A DNA stretch of 64,000 nt from Myxococcales bacterium (GTDB lineage: Bacteria > Myxococcota_A > Polyangia > Haliangiales > Haliangiaceae): assembly GCA_016706545.1 (NCBI GenBank), contig JADJJK010000002.1, positions 162,501 to 226,500 on the forward strand. The letters are read 5' to 3'. A model generated the notes under the pieces. The model was not told the origin of the DNA, searched no databases, and worked only from the letters and a program-made list of their open reading frames with translations. The position numbers were made by a program, and so were the translations under genes. Shown one piece after another: positions 50,899-64,000 of this stretch; the stretch's first letter is position 1, and each line of letters begins with the position of its first letter.

Positions 50899-52205
50899 GG
50901 CTCCTCGACCCGCGCGGTGACCACGCCGCGATCGTTGCGCACCTTGAGGACGCCAGCGCCGGTGGGCAAGACCGTGGCGCGGGCCGCCGCGGCCACGCGC
51001 TCGATCCCGCGGTCGGACTTGACCAAGATCAGGTAGCCGGCGGGCGAGAGCCGCCGCAGCTCGGCCGAGGTGCCCGCTTGCTTGCCCAGGTGGCGCTGCA
51101 CGGCCGACACCACCTTCCACGAGGTGCGCGCGTGGACGCGCAGCCACACGCCACCCTCGATGACGGGCAGCGGCTCGTCATCGGCGGTCAGCACCGGCAG
51201 CGGCTGGGCCTGGGTTGCCAGCGGCAGCGCATCGCGGACCGCCGCCGACACCGCCCGATCCAGCGCGCTGCTCGCCACCGTGCGCTCGTCTTCCCCCGCC
51301 GCCACCACCGCGGTGCCCTGGCCCTCGCCTTCCACGTCGTCCTTGCCGGCGGCCACGACCCGCGCCGTCGCCCGCGCCAGGATCATGGGCGTGGCCACGC
51401 CGCGCACCGCCTGACGATCCGAGAGCTGGGCGCCCACCAGCACGGCCAGCTCCGCGCGGGACTCGGTGGCGAGCGCGCGCGCGGACTCGTCGGCCAGCGG
51501 CAGCTCACCGTCGCGCCGCGGCGCCGGGCCGACGAGCGCCGCCGGCTTCACCACCAGGCCGCGCTCGGCCATGACCGCGGTCGCGGCCGAGGCGCCGGGC
51601 ACCGAGCGCTCCGCGGCCGCGCCAAAGGTCGCCGCCGCTCGCGTCCCCCGCTTGCTGCGCAAGAGCAGCGTCGCGGTGCGGCCTGACCAGCGCGAATTTC
51701 GGCTCGCCGATGGCTCCGGCTGCGCCACCGGGCCATCGTCGGGCTCTCCCGCGGGCTTGGCGCCATCGCCGGAATCTGCGGCGGCGCCGTCGAGGATCTG
51801 CAGCTCCACGAGCCGCGCGCGGAGCGCCTGGAGGTTTATCCTCACGGTCACGGTGAGCGTGCGCCGCCCCGCCGCGGTCTCGTCGGTCGCGACCTTGTAC
51901 GAGGCGACCCAGCGCCGGGCGCGCCCGATGATCTCCTTGCTGAGCGTGGCGCGGTGCTCGGTGCGCTGCGCGCGGGTCAGCAGATCCTCGACGGCGTCCT
52001 TGGTGGCCTCGGCGAAGGCGTCATCCACCGCGACCGCTCGGGGATCGCTGGCGCCGGCGTCTGCCTCGCCGGTGACGTCGTAGGTCTTGACGTCACCCGC
52101 CTGCGCCTGCGCCTGCGTCGCCAAGGAGGCGATCAGCATCCCCACCGCCAGCAACGGGGACAGCACGTGCGAGCCCAGCGCTCGAGAGATCCGAGAATGC
52201 ACCAT
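50895..52205 (-). CDS. FlgT/LPP20-like secreted protein
   Basis: A 436-residue protein with a signal peptide (LLAVGMLIASLATQAQAQA). Residues about 45-150 resemble the N-terminal domain of flagellar FlgT: EATKDAVEDLLTRAQ, a helix, and RRTLTVTVRINLQALRARL. A second region (ALATESRAELAVLVGAQLS) resembles a periplasmic sensor fold; the last 100 residues contain PVLTADDEPLPVIEGGVWLRV and RGVVTARVEEP. Operon position suggests a shared envelope role with the LPP20-like and PEGA proteins. Flagellar function is not implied, because no flagellar genes are present. Confidence 0.6.
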   Translation of the reverse strand: MVHSRISRALGSHVLSPLLAVGMLIASLATQAQAQAGDVKTYDVTGEADAGASDPRAVAVDDAFAEATKDAVEDLLTRAQRTEHRATLSKEIIGRARRWVASYKVATDETAAGRRTLTVTVRINLQALRARLVELQILDGAAADSGDGAKPAGEPDDGPVAQPEPSASRNSRWSGRTATLLLRSKRGTRAAATFGAAAERSVPGASAATAVMAERGLVVKPAALVGPAPRRDGELPLADESARALATESRAELAVLVGAQLSDRQAVRGVATPMILARATARVVAAGKDDVEGEGQGTAVVAAGEDERTVASSALDRAVSAAVRDALPLATQAQPLPVLTADDEPLPVIEGGVWLRVHARTSWKVVSAVQRHLGKQAGTSAELRRLSPAGYLILVKSDRGIERVAAAARATVLPTGAGVLKVRNDRGVVTARVEEP

Positions 52206-52208
52206 GAG

Positions 52209-53027
52209 CTATTGTCCTAGCACGATCAGGAACAACGTCGCATCGGTGACCCGGATCCGGCCGGTGACCGGGAGCCTGGCGACGCGCAACCCCGAGCCAG
52301 CGCCGACCAGGCTGGCCTCCACCACCGGCGCTCGCTCGAGGAGCTGCGCCGGCAACCCCGCGCCCTCGGTGGAGCCGCGCACCCACAGCGTGGCGCCGCG
52401 GCGCGAGGTACCTCGATCTTGCACCGCGATGCCGAGCGCGGGCTTGGCGGCCGCCGGCGCGCGGACGATGAGCAAAGGCAACGCATCGGCGTCGTCTGCG
52501 GCGCTGGCAACAGCGCTGGCGGCGGCGCCCACCCCAGGTCCGTCGAGCACCACCGGGCGCGGGCCGGTGACAGCCTGCCGCAGCGCCTCCAGCGGCAGCG
52601 CCAGCTCCACCCGCCAGGATCCATCCACCAGCGGCTCCGCGTCCGCGATCTTCGCGCCCAGCGCCGCGGCGGCGAGCGCGCGAGCGTCCAGATGATCTCC
52701 CAGCGCGCCGCCGTCGGCCCACGGCAGCGCGCGCGCCGCGGCGACGAGCTGGCGCTGCGCATCGGCCACGGCTCGTCGGCGGGCCGCGGCGCGAGCCGTG
52801 GCGGGGCCAGGGGCGCGCCGGTCAGCGACCCCGAGCCCGCGAGCGCGCAGCTCGCCCGCGGTCCAGTCGACGGTGACTCCGGAGGGATCGACGACTCGCA
52901 GCGGAGAGGCGGAGGCCGCGGTCAGCGCCGCCCAGACCGTCAGCGCCATCCCGACGAGCAGCGTGGCGTGCCCCCTCCGGCCAGGAGGGAGGCCACGCGG
53001 GGCAACGGGGCGGAGCGTGAGAGGCAT
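52209..53027 (-). CDS. LPP20-like secreted protein
   Basis: A 272-residue protein (ATG 53027). A signal peptide (ATLLVGMALTVWAALTAASASP) precedes VDWTAGELRARGLGV, then a helix RRRAVADAQRQLVAAARALPW typical of LPP20/FlgT-type domains, an extended helix-strand region and a C-terminal hydrophobic strand (ATLFLIVLGQ). No catalytic motif. First gene of the envelope operon, three bases before the next start. Confidence 0.6.
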   Translation of the reverse strand: MPLTLRPVAPRGLPPGRRGHATLLVGMALTVWAALTAASASPLRVVDPSGVTVDWTAGELRARGLGVADRRAPGPATARAAARRRAVADAQRQLVAAARALPWADGGALGDHLDARALAAAALGAKIADAEPLVDGSWRVELALPLEALRQAVTGPRPVVLDGPGVGAAASAVASAADDADALPLLIVRAPAAAKPALGIAVQDRGTSRRGATLWVRGSTEGAGLPAQLLERAPVVEASLVGAGSGLRVARLPVTGRIRVTDATLFLIVLGQ

Positions 53028-53058
53028 GGGCGTCCAGGAGCGACCGACAGCAGCAGGG

Positions 53059-54483
53059 TCAGCGAGTTCCTTGCAGCGACCATAGCGCGCGCAGCACCAT
53101 GACTTCCACTGCGTCGAGCCCAGGGAGCGTCGGGTCCCGGCTCGGCGGCGGCGGCGCGCCGTAGCCGGTGATGAGGTAGACCCACACTTCGCCGCTGGCA
53201 GGATCGAACAGGGCGCCGCCTTTGAGCCCGTAGGCATCGCCGAAGTGAGCGCGCAGCGCGCGGCCGTCGAACTCCAGGCGATGGTTTCCGAGCGCGTAGT
53301 CTCGGTAGAGGCCGCCCTTGAAGTCGCCAGCGAGCGGAGCCGCTCCTGCCGACCCCGCTGCTGCCGGCCCTGCCGGCCCCGCTGCCACCGGCCCCGCCGC
53401 CCCCGCTGCCGCGGGCCCCGAAGCGCCGACCAGCATCGCCAGGGACGAGGGCAAAAGCAGCGGAGGCGCCGCGCCGTGGCCCCGGAGCACGGCTCGCAGC
53501 AAGCGCGCCAGGTCCGCAGCCGAGATGCGCAGGCCGCCGTGCGGAGAGAACGCCTGGGGGCGGGTCCCCGGGACGTAGTCCGCCGGCACCGCGGGTGCCT
53601 CGGGCGTGGCGTCGACCTGCGCGATCCAGGGCCCCGACGGCGCCCACTCCCCATCGATCGCGCGGCGCCGAACCGGCGTGCCCCACGGGCGCGCCGCGCC
53701 CGCGCCGTCCCAGCCGTAGCCAGCGACGACGCCAGCGGGGGTCAGCACCTCGCGCTCGGCCACCACGTCGAAGCGCTGCCCGGTGACCTTCTCCACCACC
53801 GCGCCGGCCACCACGTAGTTGAGGTTGGCGTAGTGGAAGGACGTGCCGGGCGGGTGCGCCAGATCGAAGCGCGGCGCCAGCGCCATCCACTCGGACAACG
53901 GCGTCGCTGCCGGGACCGGCTCCGCCGCGTCGCGCAGCGAGGAGGTGTGAGCCAGAAGCTCCGCCACCGTTGGCGAGCGCTGGCCCGCCGCGCTGGTTGC
54001 CGGCCCTGGCCCAAGCAGCGCCGCGAGCGGCGCGTCGAGCCGTAGCCGCCCAGCCTCCACCAGCCGCAGCACGGTGACCGCGGTGATGAGCTTGGACAGC
54101 GAGGCCACCCTGAACCTGGTGTGCGGCGACAGCGGGTGCGCGCAGCGACGGCCATCGGGCGCGAAGCGCGCGCAGCCCACCGCCGCGGTGTGGAGCTCCC
54201 CATCGGCTGCGATCCGCGCCAGCGCGATGCCCGAGACCTCGGCCCCGGCGGCGCCAGCGAGCACCTGCTGCAGGTGCTCCTCGAGCGCGGCGCGCGGGGT
54301 CAGCGGCGCCTGCTCGGCGGGCGAGCTGCCCCGGCAAGCCGACAGGCCCACGCACAGCAAGGCCCAGCGCGCCAGCCCACGCGCCCGCGCGCCCGCGCGC
54401 GGACCTGACGAGGTCGGCGACCGGACGTGGCGCCCGCTCGCCTTGCCCCTCGCGGGCCTGGCCCGTCGGCGCCGAGGACTCAC
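53059..54483 (-). CDS. Class C beta-lactamase-family serine hydrolase lipoprotein
   Basis: A 474-residue lipoprotein (lipobox LCVGLSACRG, with a long basic lead of about 40 residues). The beta-lactamase/transpeptidase-like domain has SxxK as FRVASLSKLITAVT, YxN as FHYANLNYVVAGAVVEKV, and a distal HFGDAYGLKGG in place of KTG. It may be an esterase or peptidoglycan-modifying enzyme; clinical resistance cannot be inferred. Gly/Ala/Pro-rich segments interrupt the second half. The GTG start overlaps the cyclase stop by four bases. Confidence 0.72.
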   Translation of the reverse strand: MSPRRRRARPARGKASGRHVRSPTSSGPRAGARARGLARWALLCVGLSACRGSSPAEQAPLTPRAALEEHLQQVLAGAAGAEVSGIALARIAADGELHTAAVGCARFAPDGRRCAHPLSPHTRFRVASLSKLITAVTVLRLVEAGRLRLDAPLAALLGPGPATSAAGQRSPTVAELLAHTSSLRDAAEPVPAATPLSEWMALAPRFDLAHPPGTSFHYANLNYVVAGAVVEKVTGQRFDVVAEREVLTPAGVVAGYGWDGAGAARPWGTPVRRRAIDGEWAPSGPWIAQVDATPEAPAVPADYVPGTRPQAFSPHGGLRISAADLARLLRAVLRGHGAAPPLLLPSSLAMLVGASGPAAAGAAGPVAAGPAGPAAAGSAGAAPLAGDFKGGLYRDYALGNHRLEFDGRALRAHFGDAYGLKGGALFDPASGEVWVYLITGYGAPPPPSRDPTLPGLDAVEVMVLRALWSLQGTR

Positions 54484-56015
54484 GCGACGACGCAGACGCG
54501 GTCGCGCCCGCTGCGCTTGGCCGCCAGCAGGCGCTCGCTCACCCGCTCCATCAGCGCGGCCGGGTCGTCATCTTCCGGTCGCAGCGTCGCCGCGCCGATG
54601 CTCGCCGTCACTGCAAGCGTCTGGCCGCCGCGTACGAGCACCGGGCTCGCCGAGAGCGCCGCACGGATGCGCTCGAGCACCAGCGCGGCGCGCGACGAGT
54701 CGAGCCCGTGCAACACGAGCGCGAACTCCTCGCCGCCGTAGCGAGCCACCCAGTCCTCGGCGCGCACGCCCTGCGCCACCCGCGACGACAGCTCGACCAG
54801 GACCTGATCGCCCACCGGCCAGCCGTGGGTCTTGTTGACCGCGCCGAAATGATCGACGTCGAGCAGGGCCACGGTCAGCGCGCGACCGGCGTCGCGGGCG
54901 GCGTCGAACTCGGCGCGCAGTCGCAGGTCGAAGTAGCGTCGGCTGTAGAGACCGGTGAGCCCGTCCAGCTCGGCCTGCTCGCGGATCTCCTGGAACAGCT
55001 TGCGCCCATGATGCGTGAGCACCGCCGCCACGCGCTCGGTGATGACGCGGGTGAGATCCTCCAGCTTGGCGGCCTGGATCGGCACGTCGCGCTCGAGCGC
55101 CTCGCGCTCGAGCTGCTCCAGGTGGACGACGCGATCGCGACCTCGCGCCTTGGCCGCCATCATCGCCTCTTGCGCGGCGCGCAGGAGCAACTCGGGCTCG
55201 CCCTCGCCCTCCAGCGTGGCGACGCCGACGCTGATCGTGACCGTCTCCGCCGCCTCCTCGAGCCGAAACGGCTGCTCCCGCACCGCCACGCGCAGCCGCT
55301 CGGCCAGCGCCAGCGCCTCGTCCTTCCTGCCCTCGCTCAGCAGCGAGAAGTCCTCGCCGCCCACCCGCGACAGCTCGCTCCCTGGCGGCACCAGCGGCGC
55401 CAGGCGAGCCGCGAGCTCGCGCAGGATCTTGTCCCCCGCGGCGTGACCGTGCCGATCGTTTATCCGCTTGAAGTGATCGAGGTCCAAGGTCAGCAGCGAC
55501 AGGGGTCCACGGCGCGCGCCGAGGCAGCGCTGGCTGAGCCGCTCGAGGAACTGCTTTCTTCCGGGCAAGCCGGTCAGCTCATCGGGGGCGGCGTGCGCGG
55601 CGCGCGCAGCCGCGGCGCGGGCCACCAGCCGGCGCGCGCGATGCCAGAGCAGCAGCGGAGGATCCCGACGCAAGACGAGATCGTCGCGCTCCCGGAGCCG
55701 CGGGAGCTGTGGGGGGAGCGGAACCAGCGACGGCAGGTGCTCGGGCTCGGCGAGATACAGCACCGGCGCCGGCGACTCCGCGGCGGCCTGGACCGCCGCC
55801 GCCGCGCTGCTCAGCGCGCGGACCTCGAGCACCACCAGCTCGAGACCTGGCGCAGCAGCGGCGGCGCGTAGCTCCGCTGGACCGCAACGCGCGAGCGCTG
55901 GCCCCACGGCAGCGCCCTCGGCAAGGTCGGCCAGCCAGGTCGAGCTAGCCACGAGCGCCTGGTCGTCAGGGCCGAGGCACCACAAGATGCGTGGCGAAGA
56001 GGTGGACACCGTCAC
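54480..56015 (-). CDS. Tandem GGDEF diguanylate cyclase
   Basis: The GTG at 56015 (or 56009) gives about 511 residues. A short degenerate receiver-like region with no membrane helix is followed by two GGDEF domains. The first has DELTGLPGRKQFLERLS, DLDHFKRINDRHGHAAGD and SRVGGEDF; the second has DGLTGLYSRRYF, DVDHFGAVNKTHGWPVGD and RYGGEEFALVL. The first domain's GGEDF swaps the last two acidic residues relative to GGDEF, so it may be regulatory; the second looks active. It is coupled to the serine-hydrolase gene by a GTGA overlap. Confidence 0.85.
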   Translation of the reverse strand: MTVSTSSPRILWCLGPDDQALVASSTWLADLAEGAAVGPALARCGPAELRAAAAAPGLELVVLEVRALSSAAAAVQAAAESPAPVLYLAEPEHLPSLVPLPPQLPRLRERDDLVLRRDPPLLLWHRARRLVARAAAARAAHAAPDELTGLPGRKQFLERLSQRCLGARRGPLSLLTLDLDHFKRINDRHGHAAGDKILRELAARLAPLVPPGSELSRVGGEDFSLLSEGRKDEALALAERLRVAVREQPFRLEEAAETVTISVGVATLEGEGEPELLLRAAQEAMMAAKARGRDRVVHLEQLEREALERDVPIQAAKLEDLTRVITERVAAVLTHHGRKLFQEIREQAELDGLTGLYSRRYFDLRLRAEFDAARDAGRALTVALLDVDHFGAVNKTHGWPVGDQVLVELSSRVAQGVRAEDWVARYGGEEFALVLHGLDSSRAALVLERIRAALSASPVLVRGGQTLAVTASIGAATLRPEDDDPAALMERVSERLLAAKRSGRDRVCVVA

Positions 56016-56074
56016 GGCGCAGGGCTCGACTTCACCAGGACAGGGTATCACGACGCGCCGAGGCCCCCCGCGCG

Positions 56075-56152
56075 AGGCGCGAGCAGGCAAGCGCAAGGAC
56101 GCACCTGCGGCGACATCGCCAACGGCGTCTCAGGCGCGAGCAGGCAAGCGCA
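56075..56152. repeat. 21-bp direct repeat upstream of Cys-rich lipoprotein
   Basis: Two identical 21-base copies (56075-56095 and 56132-56152), 57 bases between copy starts, each with GGCGCGAGCAGGCAAGCG. They lie between the divergent cyclase and lipoprotein genes and may be regulatory. Confidence 0.7.
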
Positions 56153-56370
56153 GATCGATCAGGTGTCGTGCATGCGGACCTGCGGTCGACCTCTCCGCTC
56201 CCTTCTTCGCTGTCCATCGGTTCCAGGTTCTCGCAGGTACCCCTCACGCACGCCTTGTAGGCGCTCCGCCGCATCCACATCAGCGACGCTGCGAGCACTG
56301 CCCAGGCGGTGACTCTCTGCGCAGAAATCGTACGTCGCAGACGACGATTCGCAGGAGCTATGCTCACGAC

Positions 56371-56787
56371 ATGACCTCTCTTCGCCTCGCCTGTCTCCTC
56401 GTGGTTGGCCTGATCTTCGGTGCGTGTGGCAGCGACGGACCGCCGCCGCCAGACTGCACCGGCACGTCCTGCACCTGCCCGGCTGCCAGCGAGTGCGATC
56501 TCGGCGACTCCGGCTGCGCTGGCGCGAGCTGCACGCTGAGCTGCGCCAGCGACAGCCGCTGCACCGGGAGCTGCGGGCAGTCATGCAGCGTCACTTGCGC
56601 CGGGAGCTCGGAGTGCGATCTCACCGTCGGCCCGAGCGGCAGCGTGGGATGCACCGGAGGGTCGACTTGCACCGTGCGCTGCGAAGGATCTTGCTCGCTG
56701 TCGTGCAGCGGAGACTCCACGTGCAAGCTGCAATGCGCGAGCGACACCGCCCCGCGCGCGGTCACCGGCAGCGCGCAGTGCGGCTGA
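56371..56787 (+). CDS. Cysteine-rich lipoprotein
   Basis: A 138-residue protein (ATG 56371). The signal peptide LACLLVVGLIFGACGSDG has lipobox Cys19. The mature part carries about 20 Cys residues in short repeats (CTGTSCTC, CSVTCAGSSECDL, CSGDSTCKLQC), similar to the CxxC-type surface repeats of myxobacterial secreted proteins. The fold probably depends on disulfides. AGGAG (56353-56357) is present but 13 bases from the start. No function recognised. Confidence 0.7.
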   Translation: MTSLRLACLLVVGLIFGACGSDGPPPPDCTGTSCTCPAASECDLGDSGCAGASCTLSCASDSRCTGSCGQSCSVTCAGSSECDLTVGPSGSVGCTGGSTCTVRCEGSCSLSCSGDSTCKLQCASDTAPRAVTGSAQCG

Positions 56788-56844
56788 ACGCTGGCTGAGC
56801 CTGGCTGTCCGTGGCTGACCCTGCCTTATCCGTCTGTCCGTCCG

Positions 56845-58266
56845 TCAGTACCAGTTGAGCGCGCCGTTGGGCGTGTAGGTCAGCGCCGGAACCGCCTTGT
56901 TGTAGAGCCGCGGGGTGGTCGCCCACAGCGCCGCGAACAGCGCGGGCGCGGTGATGTCCGGGTAGACAAACTGCGCGACCTGCCCCAGCCGCGCGATCAT
57001 CTCGTCCGCGGTGCCGACGAACAGCTCGCCGACGTAGCGCTCGCCCCGCGCCTCCGTCGCCTTGCGCTCGGCGACCGCGGCCACGTCGAACTGCAGGAAG
57101 GTCCCGTCCAGCAGGACGTCGCCGATGCGCAGGTGCGTGTGGTCGCCCTGCTGGTCCTTGGCCTGCATCCGGGCCTTGTACTGCACCGCGCGCCAGCCAA
57201 ACCGGCGAAAGATCATCTTGCCGACGCGATCGGCCCAGGGCTCACAGGTGCCCGCGGTGGCGGTGGGCAGGCAGTTGAGCAGCGTCTCGGGCGTGCCGAG
57301 GCCCGCCAGGCGGGCCAGGATGTCGTGCGCCGAGGGCATGCGCGTCTCGAGGTACACCACCGCGGACTTGTCGAGCTTGCCGATCAGCGCCTGGTCGTTG
57401 ATACGCACGAGCTTGGCGTCGATGCGCCAGTCCAGCGCGATGATCACGTCGTAGTCCGCTGGCTTCTTCTTGTGCGCCGCGGCGAGGTGAGCGACCAGCA
57501 TCTTGTAGTACCGCGCCGGGTTGACCTGCCCCGCCATCCATTCGTCGAGCTCGCCGGCGATCAGGTTGGCGGCGAGATACGCCTCCCAGGCGGTGCGCTC
57601 TTCGCCGGTGGAGAGGTCCAGCACGCCGTCCTTGGGCTGCTCGAAGTCAACCTCGTAGACCAGCGCGTCCGGAAGTCCGGCGGTCGCTGGCACGTGGACC
57701 TCGGGCGTCACTAGCTGAGCCCACTGATCGAGGAACCGCGCCTGCGCGTGGATCCGCGCCGCCGACAGCTCGAACGTGTAGTACACGCCGGGTCCCAGAT
57801 CGTGCAACGCGGTGGTGGCCTGCTTGCGCCACGCCGCGGTGGTGCCGCGAAAGAGCTGCTGTCCCTTGAGCTCGCTGCGCCGCGCGCGCGCGACCAGGGT
57901 GTACGACACCGCCTTTTCCTTGTCGCTCGAGACCTTGTGGTAGCAGCGCTTGTCGCCCGCGTCCGTGTCCTCCAGCCGGTCCACCACGTACTTGACGCCA
58001 TGCGCCTCCGTCTGCTTGAGGAAAGCCTCACACGCCGAGCGCGCGCTGCCGTGGAGCGTGTCGCTGTTGCCGACCGACCAGCCGGTCTTGTCCGCCAGCG
58101 AGGTCGCCGGCAGCGCCAGCACCAGCCAGAGGCCAAGCCAGAGGCCAAGCCGGAGACCAAGTCGCGGGCCGGGCCGCGGACCAGGCTCGCGACCAAGACA
58201 GCGGCCAGACGACGAGGGGACGACGCAGCGATACACAGGGGTCATGGGACCAGGCTCCTTGGACAA
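56845..58266 (-). CDS. Large secreted protein of unknown function
   Basis: A 473-residue protein (start at 58266 or MTPVYR at 58245). The signal peptide's core contains tandem LGLRLGLWLGLW repeats encoded by 12-base DNA units. The mature part has a mixed helix-strand pattern with four conserved-looking Cys residues (SACEAF, RCYHKV, LLNCLP, GTCEPW). The sequence LVYEVDFEQPKDGVLDL and YDVIIALDWRIDAKLV are strand-rich. No family is recognised. Confidence 0.6.
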   Translation of the reverse strand: MSKEPGPMTPVYRCVVPSSSGRCLGREPGPRPGPRLGLRLGLWLGLWLVLALPATSLADKTGWSVGNSDTLHGSARSACEAFLKQTEAHGVKYVVDRLEDTDAGDKRCYHKVSSDKEKAVSYTLVARARRSELKGQQLFRGTTAAWRKQATTALHDLGPGVYYTFELSAARIHAQARFLDQWAQLVTPEVHVPATAGLPDALVYEVDFEQPKDGVLDLSTGEERTAWEAYLAANLIAGELDEWMAGQVNPARYYKMLVAHLAAAHKKKPADYDVIIALDWRIDAKLVRINDQALIGKLDKSAVVYLETRMPSAHDILARLAGLGTPETLLNCLPTATAGTCEPWADRVGKMIFRRFGWRAVQYKARMQAKDQQGDHTHLRIGDVLLDGTFLQFDVAAVAERKATEARGERYVGELFVGTADEMIARLGQVAQFVYPDITAPALFAALWATTPRLYNKAVPALTYTPNGALNWY

Positions 58267-58406
58267 GGCGTCAGCTTATCAAGTGGAGCAAGGTCATTGG
58301 GGGCAGGCCTTCGGGCGGCGCGAGATCGCCGCTCAGCGCCTCGCGAGCTGGCCTCGTCTGTTACATCGCTTACGTATCGCCTCCCACGCGCCCGACTCAG
58401 CCCCAG

Positions 58407-59957
<1,551 letters not shown>

Positions 59958-59962
59958 GGGGA

Positions 59963-61426
<1,464 letters not shown>

Positions 61427-61465
61427 GACGGCCTTTCGTCGGGTGAAGGTCCCGAAGTGGCGCGG

Positions 61466-61494
61466 AACATACTGGCCGCTCGAGACCGAGGCAA
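61466..61494 (-). promoter_or_regulatory. Candidate sigma-70 promoter of guaBA
   Basis: On the reverse strand, TTGCCT (-35, 61489-61494) and TATGTT (-10, 61466-61471) are separated by exactly 17 bases, giving a start near 61459 and a leader of about 33 bases before the guaB ATG at 61426. Good spacing makes this the clearest promoter in the window. Confidence 0.5.
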
Positions 61495-61669
61495 GCGCTG
61501 GCAGGGCGAGCTGCAGACAAGCGCGAGGCAAAGGCGCCGCGCCAGCCGACTCGTGGCCGACGCCTGGCCGACAAACCAGTCGATCCGGGTCCCCGCGCAG
61601 GCTCGCGCACGCAGAGTTTCTCGAGGCCGCCCGGCGCCAGGCTCGCCCCCAAGCCGATGTCGCCTGGTG

Positions 61670-62233
61670 TTACCGCGGGATCGTGCTCAGCGCAATCTGC
61701 GCCAGCGCCGCAAGGACCAGCAGCGCGTCCAGCGTGCGGCCGTAGCTCTGCAGTCGCTGGCGCAGCGGGGCCGGCCCTTGGTAGCGCGTCACCGGCAACC
61801 CCACGGTGGTCATGGCGCGCGCCATCGACTCGAACCGATCCCAGTCTCGAGCCGCCAGGAACCAGTGTCCGCGCTGGCTTCGCAGGGTGGCGCCATCGCT
61901 GTACACGCGGACCTCCAGCACGCGCTCGGCGGCCTGGCGCACGCTGAGCGCGCGCCATCCCCAGCGCACCCCCTCGCGGCCGATGAACACGGTGGCCCGC
62001 CGCACCGCCACGCCCAGCAGCGCCACCGCCAGCAGCGACACCGGCAGCACCACCAGGGTCGAGGCGTGGCGCTGATATGGGTGTCTGCTGAGGCCCCACC
62101 AGGTCAGCGCGCCAAACGCCAGCGTGATGAAGAACACGGCGTTGGCCAACCGGCGTGCGCGCCGCGGAGCGCCGAACGTGGCGAGCGCGGTGCCTTCGAG
62201 GCCAAGTCCCGGGGGAACGTCGACTGCAGACAT
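61670..62233 (-). CDS. Small membrane protein
   Basis: A 187-residue protein (ATG 62233). Two adjacent hydrophobic helices (ANAVFFITLAFGALTWWGL; STLVVLPVSLLAVALLGVAV) are followed by a soluble domain with PH-like pattern (EGVRWGWRALSVRQAAERVLEV, YSDGATLRSQRGHWFLAAR) and a further hydrophobic end (DALLVLAALAQIALS). No family recognised. It is divergent from the GTPase gene. Confidence 0.6.
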   Translation of the reverse strand: MSAVDVPPGLGLEGTALATFGAPRRARRLANAVFFITLAFGALTWWGLSRHPYQRHASTLVVLPVSLLAVALLGVAVRRATVFIGREGVRWGWRALSVRQAAERVLEVRVYSDGATLRSQRGHWFLAARDWDRFESMARAMTTVGLPVTRYQGPAPLRQRLQSYGRTLDALLVLAALAQIALSTIPR

Positions 62234-62577
62234 GAGGGAGTGAATGCGCTGGCGAGCAGGTCGTCGGAGCCTGCGATGACCTCGCAGGTCGCCGTGACAG
62301 AGTACACAAATCCGCCCCGCGTGCCCCGCGAGCGACGCCAGGCCGCGCGCGCGCCGCAAAGAAAATCCGGGCGCAGGCGATCTTTCGTCAACCGCGCGTG
62401 CAGGTCGCGGATCCGTGAGGGCGTGGACATCCCCTCGGCTGTGATGGGGCGCGGGGCCAAGCGGCGGCGACCGCTGGCGCCGCCGCCGCGAACCGTGACG
62501 TGGATCGCACCTCGAGCGGGCGGCCCCCGGCTGCCGCGCGCCCCGCACGTGGTCCCCCACGCGCGCGGAGACCTGCC
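62234..62577. other. Divergent intergenic region
   Basis: No gene is supported in this 344-base gap between the small membrane protein and the GTPase gene. It probably contains both promoters; I could not place a convincing -35/-10 pair or a ribosome site beyond GGAG (62567-62570), eight bases before the GTPase ATG. Confidence 0.4.
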
Positions 62578-63999
<1,422 letters not shown>

Positions 64000-64000
64000 G

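Overview
The window is about 70% G+C, densely coded, and looks like a chromosomal segment of a Myxococcota bacterium, probably near Haliangium/Kofleriaceae. The evidence is the gene repertoire: a Ser/Thr kinase with a PEGA tail, FHA-linked signalling proteins, many lipoproteins, an MYXO-CTERM-like sorting tail, kelch and carboxypeptidase-regulatory-like repeat proteins, a DUF362 protein, and many GTG starts with 4-base ATGA/GTGA overlaps. I found no rRNA, tRNA, CRISPR array, integrase or transposase. This taxonomic placement is inference from gene content.

Layout. 1-9.8 kb: a membrane HExxH protein, an NTF2-like lipoprotein, homoserine kinase, a FliA/WhiG-type sigma factor, a DUF362 protein, an orphan double tail-tube protein, a membrane pair ending in an M50-type protease, a MITE-like inverted-repeat element and an extensin-type protein. 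9.8-16.3 kb: reverse-strand operon mutL-miaA-accA-rhomboid. 16.4-22.3 kb: an SDR/acyltransferase pair, a TPR protein, a histidine kinase and an FHA-GGDEF cyclase. 22.3-28.3 kb: a transpeptidase-like PBP, a TPR/beta-barrel protein, a GIY-YIG protein, citrate synthase, ApaG and a zinc-finger/histone-fold protein. 28.4-36.6 kb: a huge repeat-domain envelope protein, a T3SS-chaperone-like protein, Ppx/GppA-HD, an Omp85-like barrel and an MYXO-CTERM-like protein. 36.9-43.2 kb: a Ser/Thr kinase, divergent secreted and kelch lipoproteins, and an FHA-GGDEF-like-AAA-HTH sigma-54 activator. 43.3-50.2 kb: two DUF4382-like lipoproteins, PrmC, an alpha/beta hydrolase, a RegB/RegA redox two-component pair and an AI-2E-type permease. 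50.5-56.8 kb: a three-gene LPP20/FlgT-like/PEGA envelope operon, a double-GGDEF cyclase coupled to a serine hydrolase, and a Cys-rich lipoprotein. 56.8-64 kb: a large secreted protein, guaB-guaA, a small membrane protein, and a membrane P-loop GTPase running off the right end.

Five genes are broken by a single-base indel, and in each case shifting frame by one base restores the family's conserved C-terminus: the tail-tube protein, accA, mutL, the zinc-finger/histone protein and the Omp85 protein. Three or four sit in short homopolymers. Two of the shifts create false fusions (AccA-rhomboid, MutL-MiaA). Sequence error is the simplest explanation, because accA is normally essential; slippage-driven phase variation is the alternative. 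The protein I find most interesting is the zinc-finger plus histone-fold gene at 27.6-28.3 kb, which would be a candidate bacterial histone-type DNA-binding protein.
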